Shown here: piece after piece, positions 58,030 through 64,000 of the stretch
Layout of the letters: each line of letters starts with the position of its first letter
Position numbering within the stretch: position 1 is the first letter of the stretch
Source: Arthrobacter sp. MN05-02
GTDB taxonomy: Bacteria > Actinomycetota > Actinomycetes > Actinomycetales > Micrococcaceae
Direction: 5' to 3'
DNA: 64,000 nucleotides
Assembly: GCA_004001285.1 (NCBI GenBank)
Contig: AP018697.1
Span: 2,480,001-2,544,000 of the forward strand
Made by a program: the position numbers and the translations under genes
The notes under the pieces: generated by a model
Told to the model about the DNA's origin: nothing
Seen by the model: the letters and a program-made list of their open reading frames with translations, nothing else
Databases searched by the model: none

Positions 58030-58975
58030 ATGGCACACGTGCGCCTCGCCGTCCTTTCCGCAGCCGCTGCGGCCACCCTCGCCCTGACGGCCTGCGGTGG
58101 TTCCTCCGAAGCTGCCGACGAGCCGGCAGCGGCCTCGACCGTCTCGATCGAGCACGCTCAGGGAACCACCGAGGTGCCCGTGGACCCGGAGACCGTCTTC
58201 ACGTTCGATCTCGGCGCACTGGACACGCTGGACGCACTCGGCGTCGACGTCGCCGGTGTCCCGCAGGGGACACTGCCCGATCAGCTCTCGGCCTACGAGG
58301 GCGGCGACATCACGAACATCGGATCCATGAAGGAGCCCGACTTCGAGGCCATCGCCGCCGCCGCCCCGGACCTGATCATCATCTCGGGCCGCGTCGCAGA
58401 TTCCTACGGGGAACTCTCGGAGATCGCGCCGACCATCGACCTCAGCGTGGACGCCACCGATCCCATCGCGAGCTTCACCGAGCACACCGAATCCCTCGGC
58501 CGCATCTTCGGCGCCGAGGACGAGGTCGCCGAACGCCTGGGCGCCCTCGACACCCGGATCGCCGAGACGAAGGAAGCAGCAGCCTCCGCCGGCGACGGCC
58601 TGATCCTGCTGACCAGCGCGGGTGAGGTCACCGCCTACGGCACCGGGTCCCGGTTCGGCCTGATCCACGACGTGCTCGGCGTCGAACCCGCGGCTGCGGT
58701 GAAGAACGAGGGCACGCACGGCGAGGGCCGTCTCCTTCGAGTACATCGCCGAGGTCAACCCTGCCCACCTGTTCGTCATCGACCGCGACGCCGCCGTCGG
58801 CGAAGCCGGCGCGGCAGGATCCGCCGTCCTGGACAACGAACTCGTCAACGGCACGGACGCAGCGAAGAACGACGCCATCACCTACCTCGACTCCGCGAGC
58901 TGGTACCTGATCGGCTACGGCCTGAACAACCTCGACGCCATGGTCTCCGCCGTCGATGAGGCCGTCGCGGCCTGA
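58030..58975 (+). pseudogene. Iron-siderophore ABC transporter substrate-binding lipoprotein, frameshifted
   Basis: A FepB/FatB-type binding lipoprotein. The signal peptide ends in the lipobox LTAC (about residue 22), followed by FTFDLGALDTLDALGVDVAG, the FecB fold and a central long helix (VAERLGALDTRIAETKEAA). The reading frame breaks at a G-run, 58725-58727: one G too many changes GEAVSFEYIAEVNPAHLFVID into a false end. The restored end reads VSAVDEAVAA and stops at 58975. It should capture ferric siderophores for the two permeases that follow. The single extra G is likely a sequencing error. Confidence 0.88.
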
Positions 58976-59007
58976 TCCGCCACGCCGTACCCACGGCCGA
59001 CGCCCCC

Positions 59008-60019
59008 ATGGCAACACTCTCCCTCCGGCCCCAGCGGGCCACGCAGCAGCACGGCTCCCGATCGCCGGCCCTCTGGCCGGCCGGCGGAGCCGTTCTGCTG
59101 CTTGCCGTCATCAGCCTCTTCGTCGGAGTCTCGAAGGTCTCCCCCGCCGACCTGCTGGGCGGCGACCCCGGTGTCTGGCAGACCTTTTTTGGTCAGCCGG
59201 GTCCCGCGCACGCTGGCGATCATCCTGGCAGGCATCGCGCTCAGCGTGGCCGGCTTCATCCTGCAGCTCATGGCCCGCAACCGGTTCGTGGAGCCGTCCA
59301 CCGTCGGCACGGTGGAATCGGCCACGGCCGGGATCCTCGTCGCCACACTGCTCCTGCCCGGTGCGCCGATCGTCGCGAAGATGGGGATCGCGGCCGTCTT
59401 CGCTGTGGGCGGGACCGCACTCTTCCTGGCCGTCCTGCGGCGCATCCCGCTGCGCAATACGCTGATCGTCCCGCTCGTCGGGATCATGCTCGGCGGCGTC
59501 ATCGCGGCGGTGACCACGTTCTTCGCCTACCGCTTCGACCTGCTGCAGACACTCAACACCTGGATGATCGGGGACTTCTCCGGCCTCGTCCGCGGCCGCT
59601 ACGAGCTGCTGTGGATCGTCGCGGTCCTCGCCGTCGTCGGCTATGTCTGCGCCGACCGCTTCACCGTGGCCGGCATGGGCGAGGAGTTCACCACCAATCT
59701 CGGGCTCGACTACCGGCGCACCATGAACCTCGGACTCGTGCTGGTCAGCCTGATCAGCGCCGTCGTGGTCGTGGTGGTGGGAGCCATCCCGTTCCTCGGG
59801 CTGATCGTCCCCAACCTCGTGTCACTGCTCATCGGCGACAACGTGCGCCGGTCCGTGCCCTGGATCGCCGTCCTCGGCGCAGGCTTCGTCCTCGCCTGCG
59901 ACATCCTCGGCAGGATCATCCGGTTCCCCTACGAGGTGCCGGTCGGCGTGATCGTCTCCGTGGTGGGCAGCGCCCTGTTCATCACCCTGCTCGTCCGGAG
60001 GACCGCCAGTGCGCGCTAG
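59008..60019 (+). pseudogene. Iron-siderophore ABC transporter permease (FecCD type), frameshifted
   Basis: FecCD-family permease with about nine or ten membrane helices. It starts MATLSLRPQRATQQHG, with a first helix VLLLAVISLFVGVSKVSPA. At a run of six T (59185-59190) the frame changes: five T would give QTFLVSRVPRTLAIILAG, which continues in the long frame with GTVESATAGILVATLLLP and PFLGLIVPNLVSLLIGDNVR. The gene ends at 60019, overlapping the next permease by 11 bases. The homopolymer location suggests a sequencing indel; slippage is a less likely alternative. Confidence 0.9.
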
Positions 60020-61022
60020 GACCACCGCCCTTCCTCCCGCCGTCGTGCAGACCGGGCGCAAGCCCGTGAAGACGCTTCCGCCCGCCGCCTGGCTGCTGCT
60101 GCTCGTCATCGCCGCCGCCGCACTCGTCGCGGCCTTCCTCCTGGTCGACCTCCAGGGGAACCTCGCCTACGTGCTGCCGCGGCGACTGAACCGCGTCGGA
60201 GCCATGGTGCTGGTCGCCGTCGCCGTCGCCGTCTCCACCGTGCTGTTCCAGACCGTCACCGGCAACCGGATCCTGACGCCGTCGATCATGGGCCTGGATG
60301 CGCTGTACATCCTCATCCAGACCGTCCTGGCCTTCGCGCTCGGCGCCTCGACCCTCCTCACGCTCGGCGCGCCCCTCCGCTTCGCCGTCGAGGTCACGCT
60401 CATGGTCGCCTTCTCCTGGCTGCTGTACCGATGGCTCTTCACCGGCGGCGGGCGCAGCCTCCATCTGCTGCTCCTGGTGGGGATCGTGTTCGGTGTCTTC
60501 TTCCGCGGCGCCTCGTCCCTGCTCCAGCGCCTGATGGACCCGAGCGAGTTCATCATCCTGCAGGACCTGTTCTTCGCGAGCTTCAACCGCGTGGACCCGA
60601 TGCTCCTGCTGATCTCCGCCGTCGTCGTCGCCGGGCTCTGCGTACCCGCCTGGCGCCTGCGCCACCGCCTCGACGTCCTGGCCCTGGGCCGGGACACCGC
60701 CGTCGGCCTCGGCGTGGACCACCGGCGCACGGTGACGCTCGTCCTGGTCATCTGCTCGGTCCTCGTCGCCGTCTCCACGGCCCTCGTGGGGCCGGCGACG
60801 TTCTTCGGCCTGCTCGTCTCCGCGCTGGCGTACCAGCTGTGCAGCTCCTTCCGGCACGCGGTCGTGCTTCCCATCGCCGTGCTGCTCGGCGTGATCGCCC
60901 TCGTCGGCGGGCAGCTCGTCCTCGAGCAGGTCTTCGCGTTCGACACCGCGCTCAGCATCGTGATCGAGTTCACCGGCGGCATCGTCTTCCTCGCACTCCT
61001 CCTGAAAGGCCGTGTCCGGTGA
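60009..61022 (+). CDS. Iron-siderophore ABC transporter permease (FecCD type)
   Basis: A 337-residue intact permease, second of a pair. It has about ten membrane helices, starting WLLLLVIAAAALVAAFLLV, the family segments TGNRILTPSIMGLDALYIL and STALVGPATFFGLLVSALAY, with the GP-type loop before the ATPase contact. It starts at a GTG inside the end of the previous gene and its stop overlaps the ATPase start (GTGA). The pair imports ferric siderophore across the membrane. Confidence 0.93.
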   Translation: MRARTTALPPAVVQTGRKPVKTLPPAAWLLLLVIAAAALVAAFLLVDLQGNLAYVLPRRLNRVGAMVLVAVAVAVSTVLFQTVTGNRILTPSIMGLDALYILIQTVLAFALGASTLLTLGAPLRFAVEVTLMVAFSWLLYRWLFTGGGRSLHLLLLVGIVFGVFFRGASSLLQRLMDPSEFIILQDLFFASFNRVDPMLLLISAVVVAGLCVPAWRLRHRLDVLALGRDTAVGLGVDHRRTVTLVLVICSVLVAVSTALVGPATFFGLLVSALAYQLCSSFRHAVVLPIAVLLGVIALVGGQLVLEQVFAFDTALSIVIEFTGGIVFLALLLKGRVR

Positions 61023-61777
61023 TCACCATCGACCATGCCACCAAGCGCTACGGCAGCTCCACCGTGGTGGACGACGTCACCTGCACCATCCCGAGCGGGG
61101 GTGTCACCTCGATCATCGGACCCAACGGCGCCGGCAAGTCCACCCTCCTGTCGATGATGAGCCGGCTCCTCCCGCTCGACGCCGGCTCGGTCCGGGTGGA
61201 CGGGCTGGACGTCAGCACGACGCCCGGACCCGCCCTCGCGCGGACCCTGTCCATCCTGCGCCAGGAGAACCAGCTGACGGTCCGGCTCTCCGTGCGCGAC
61301 CTCGTGGGGTTCGGCCGGTTCCCGCACAACAACGGGCGGCCCACCGTGGTCGACCGCGAGCACATCGAGCGGGCGCTCGACTACCTCGACCTCACGGACC
61401 TGGCCGATCGGTTCGTGGACGAGCTCTCGGGCGGGCAGCGCCAGCGGGCGTTCATCGCCATGGTGCTGGCGCAGGACACGGACTACATCCTGCTCGACGA
61501 ACCGCTCAACAACCTCGACATGCGGCATTCGGTGGACATGATGCGCCTGCTCCGCAGGCTCGTGGACGACCTCGGGAAGACCGTGGTGCTGGTGATCCAC
61601 GACATCAACTTCGCCTCCTGCTACTCGGACACGATCGTGGCGATGCGCGACGGCGGCCTGATCCATCAGGGCACACCGGAGGAGATCATGACACCCGAGG
61701 TGCTGCGCGACGTGTACGACGTGGACATCCAGGTGGAGCAGATCCGGGGCCATCGGATCGGCGTCTACTTCGCCTAG
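61019..61777 (+). CDS. Iron-siderophore ABC transporter ATP-binding protein
   Basis: A 252-residue FepC-type ATPase. Walker A is GPNGAGKST, the signature LSGGQRQRAFIAMVLAQ, the Walker B ILLDEPLNNLD and the switch histidine in VIHDINFA. It starts at the GTG 61019-61021, overlapping the preceding stop by GTGA, so the operon is coupled. It completes the set: binding protein, two permeases, ATPase. Confidence 0.95.
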   Translation: MITIDHATKRYGSSTVVDDVTCTIPSGGVTSIIGPNGAGKSTLLSMMSRLLPLDAGSVRVDGLDVSTTPGPALARTLSILRQENQLTVRLSVRDLVGFGRFPHNNGRPTVVDREHIERALDYLDLTDLADRFVDELSGGQRQRAFIAMVLAQDTDYILLDEPLNNLDMRHSVDMMRLLRRLVDDLGKTVVLVIHDINFASCYSDTIVAMRDGGLIHQGTPEEIMTPEVLRDVYDVDIQVEQIRGHRIGVYFA

Positions 61778-61786
61778 GCTGGCAGC

Positions 61787-63001
61787 ATGGCTTCGGACAA
61801 CATCGCGGACATCCTGACGCCCGAGGGCTGGGAGCTGCTGAACTCGCTCGGGCCCTACACCGAGGCCGACAGCCTGCGCCTCTCGGAGCAGCTGCGGAGG
61901 GCCGGCCACTCCCCCGAGGTGGTGGCCGCCGCCCTCACGCAGTCACGCCTGCGCGCCAAGGCGTCCGCGAAATTCGGGCCGTTCGCGGAGCGCATGGTGT
62001 TCACCTCGACCGGACTGGAGCAGGCCACGCGCCTGACGGTCGCGGCACGCCATGCGCAGCGCTTCGTCGACGCCGGGCTCGTGAGGGTCGCGGACCTCGG
62101 CTGCGGACTCGGCGCGGACAGCATGGCCCTGGCCACCCTGGATCGGGAGGTCACCGCCGTCGAACTGGACGAGACCACCGCCGCGGCGGCGACGATGAAC
62201 CTGCTGCCCTTCCCCAACGCACGCGTCGTCAACGCCGACGCCGCGTCCGTGGACACCGCGGACTACGACGGCGTGTGGCTCGACCCCGCCCGCCGGACCA
62301 CGACGACGTCGGGTACGTCCCGACTCTTCGACCCCGAGGCGTTCTCGCCTCCCCTGTCCTTCGTGCAGCGACTGGCGGACGGCGGCACGCCCGTCGGTGT
62401 GAAGATGGGCCCCGGTATGCCGCACGAGGCGATCCCGTCGGCGTGCGAGGCGCAATGGATCTCCGTGGACGGGGACGTCACCGAGGTGGGCCTGTGGTTC
62501 AACGCGCTCCGCCGCGGCGGGGTGCGGCGGGCGGCGCTGGTCATCGGTCCCCGCGGCGCGGCGGAGCTGGTGTCGGGAGCTGAGTTCGGCGCGGGCCCCA
62601 CCGCCGTGGTCGGCGAACCCGGTGGCTACCTCTACGAGCCCGACGGTGCCGTGATCCGCGCCGAACTCGTGGCCGACCTCGCCGCGCAGCTCGGCGGGCA
62701 CCTGCTGGACCCGATGATCGCCTACATCTGCGCGCCGTCGTTCACCGACACTCCCTTCGCGCGCGCCTACCGCGTGCTGCAGGTGCGGCCCTTCAACGTG
62801 AAGGCACTCAGGGCGTGGGTGCGTTCGGAAGGCATCGGCGTCCTCGACATCAAGAAGCGCGGCACGTCCGTCACGCCCGAGGACGTGCGGAAGCAGCTGC
62901 TGACGGGGTCGGGCAAGGGCCGGAAGAAGGCCACGCTCGTGCTGACCCGCATCGGCGACGAACGGGTCGCGATCGTCGTCGAGCCCGTCGGCGCGGCATG
63001 A
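61787..63001 (+). CDS. Class I SAM-dependent methyltransferase with THUMP-like domain
   Basis: A 404-residue methyltransferase. The SAM-binding motif is VADLGCGLGADSMALA, followed by VTAVELDETTAAAATMN, and the catalytic-region motif WLDPARR takes the place of the NPPY seen in many N-methyltransferases. A C-terminal region of about 100 residues (VLQVRPFNVKALRAWVRSE, IKKRGTSVTPEDVRKQLL) is the THUMP-like domain of this family. RNA modification is suspected; the target is unknown. It starts nine bases after the iron ATPase stop. Confidence 0.85.
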   Translation: MASDNIADILTPEGWELLNSLGPYTEADSLRLSEQLRRAGHSPEVVAAALTQSRLRAKASAKFGPFAERMVFTSTGLEQATRLTVAARHAQRFVDAGLVRVADLGCGLGADSMALATLDREVTAVELDETTAAAATMNLLPFPNARVVNADAASVDTADYDGVWLDPARRTTTTSGTSRLFDPEAFSPPLSFVQRLADGGTPVGVKMGPGMPHEAIPSACEAQWISVDGDVTEVGLWFNALRRGGVRRAALVIGPRGAAELVSGAEFGAGPTAVVGEPGGYLYEPDGAVIRAELVADLAAQLGGHLLDPMIAYICAPSFTDTPFARAYRVLQVRPFNVKALRAWVRSEGIGVLDIKKRGTSVTPEDVRKQLLTGSGKGRKKATLVLTRIGDERVAIVVEPVGAA

Positions 63002-63111
63002 CGGCGGGCCACACATCGGCCCCGTCCGCAACCGGCGGCGCCGTGCACCGTGGGGGCGTCCGCGTTCCTAGACTCGGTGGAAGGACAGACGGATCGAGCG
63101 GGAGGCAGCAG

Positions 63112-63813
63112 ATGGCGGACGGCACAGCCGAGACATCGGGGAAACGGCACGGCGTGCTCTTCGACGTGGACGGAACCCTCGTCGATTCGAACTACCAGCA
63201 CACCCTGGCCTGGTGGCAGGCGTTCCGCCGGTTCGGCCACGACGTGCCCATGGCGGAGATCCACCGGGCCATCGGGATGGGCGGCGACAAACTCGTGGCG
63301 CACCTCCTCGGTGAGGACCGCGACCCCGACCAGGACGCCGAGCTCGACGCGACGCACGGCGCGGTCTTCTCGACCTTCTGGCCCGGCCTCCGCTCCTTCG
63401 AGGGAGCCGCCGACCTCGTGCGCCGCTGCGCCGACGACGGCCTCACGGTGGTCCTCGCATCGTCCGCCTCCCAGCAGGAACTGGGCGTGCTGCGGGGGAT
63501 CATCGATGCCGACGAGGCGATCAGCGCCGCGACGAGCTCCTCCGACGCCGAGAACAGCAAGCCCTCCCCGGACATCCTCCGCGCGGCCCTCGAGGCCGGA
63601 GACCTGGACGCGACGGACGCCGTGTTCGTCGGGGACTCCGTCTGGGACGTTCTCGCCGCCTCCGACCTGGAGATCCCGACGATCGGCCTCGCCTCGGGCG
63701 GGACGAGCGAGGCCGAGCTGCGTGACGCCGGGGCGGTCGAGGTGTACAAGGACATCCGGGCCCTGCTCGACGCGTTCGACGACGGCGCGCTGCACAGGCT
63801 CGCGACCTCCTGA
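63112..63813 (+). CDS. HAD family hydrolase (phosphoglycolate phosphatase-like)
   Basis: A 233-residue HAD phosphatase. Motif I is FDVDGTLVDSN (nucleophile and acid aspartates), motif II ASSAS, motif III with the lysine in KPSPD, motif IV FVGDSVWDV. The cap domain lies between motifs I and II, as in beta-phosphoglucomutase and phosphoglycolate phosphatase. The ATG at 63112 has GGGAGG about six bases upstream; a longer frame into the preceding gene is not supported. Substrate unknown. Confidence 0.9.
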   Translation: MADGTAETSGKRHGVLFDVDGTLVDSNYQHTLAWWQAFRRFGHDVPMAEIHRAIGMGGDKLVAHLLGEDRDPDQDAELDATHGAVFSTFWPGLRSFEGAADLVRRCADDGLTVVLASSASQQELGVLRGIIDADEAISAATSSSDAENSKPSPDILRAALEAGDLDATDAVFVGDSVWDVLAASDLEIPTIGLASGGTSEAELRDAGAVEVYKDIRALLDAFDDGALHRLATS

Positions 63814-63818
63814 GGGCC

Positions 63819-63871
63819 GCAGGCGGGCGGACACCGGTGGGGCGGACCGATGTCCGCACCCGCCCGCCTGC
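63819..63871. terminator. Convergent terminator hairpin
   Basis: GCAGGCGGGCGG (63819-63830) pairs with CCGCCCGCCTGC (63860-63871), with partly paired bases inside. It lies between the HAD gene and the minus-strand gene that ends at 63877, serving both. Confidence 0.65.
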
Positions 63872-63876
63872 CGGCG

Positions 63877-64000
63877 CTAGTCCTCGCTGCTCAGGAGCCG
63901 CCGCCGTGCGCTCAGGAGCTCCAGCTCCGGCCTCGCGGCGACGTACCGCTCCACGCGGTCCAGCACATCCACCACGTGCTGCCGATCACCACCGACCATG
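63877..64000 (-). CDS. Partial gene at the right edge
   Basis: Only the last about 40 codons are visible: a charged helix with VVDVLDRVERYVAARPELELL ending LLSSED, stop TAG at 63877-63879. A methionine is the first complete codon, but the gene probably continues beyond the window. Not enough to identify it. Confidence 0.6.
   Translation of the reverse strand, partial: MVGGDRQHVVDVLDRVERYVAARPELELLSARRRLLSSED

Overview
This window is a high-GC actinobacterial chromosome segment, most likely from an Arthrobacter-like member of the Micrococcaceae. The evidence is the codon use, the many GTG starts, a GroEL1-type chaperonin with a His-rich tail under CIRCE control, a DtxR/IdeR-type iron box, and a galU/formyl-THF ligase/FmdB gene order like that of other Actinobacteria. 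No rRNA, tRNA, CRISPR array or insertion sequence was seen.

Layout. 1-3931 is a compositionally different block with two OLD-like ATPase/TOPRIM genes, placed directly behind ychF; it looks like an acquired defence-type patch. 3948-14431 is housekeeping (ychF, rmuC, ispH, xseAB, ppk2, an alanine-type aminotransferase) plus a CHRD surface protein with a class F-like sortase. 14520-18083 is an osmoprotectant ABC operon. 18330-25762 is accessory: a frameshifted BadF-type kinase, an MFS exporter divergent from an Lrp regulator, an AlaX-like hydrolase, an ANTAR protein, a frameshifted phosphotransferase and a frameshifted GlpR-like membrane protein. 25852-29307 is the rimJ-galU / FTHF-ligase-fmdB-SAF cluster. 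29379-33575 is one very large degenerate SF1 helicase-nuclease. 33669-42576 has guaA, a DUF3817 protein, SURF1, a heterodimeric ABC exporter, a PTS IIA protein, guaB3 and an FBP protein. 42975-47820 holds a translationally coupled secreted-protein operon and another secreted protein. 47907-55437 has an ABC exporter, guaB, an acyltransferase and RNase J. 55713-57701 is groES-groEL1. 58030-61777 is an iron-siderophore ABC operon. 61787-64000 has a THUMP-like methyltransferase, a HAD phosphatase and the end of one more gene.

How genes work together. GuaA, GuaB and GuaB3 mark guanine nucleotide metabolism. Three CIRCE elements place groES-groEL1 and, separately, the FmdB-like zinc-ribbon protein (likely the Ruc redox chaperone) under HrcA. 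The iron operon has an IdeR-like box at its promoter. The adjacent ABC half-transporters at 36847 and 38561 have complementary defects, so together they can build only one complete ATP site.

Caution. Seven genes carry at least eight frameshifts, several in homopolymers and some in very conserved genes (groEL, rnj). The simplest reading is uncorrected assembly indels, so these loci should not be read as true pseudogenes without checking the reads.
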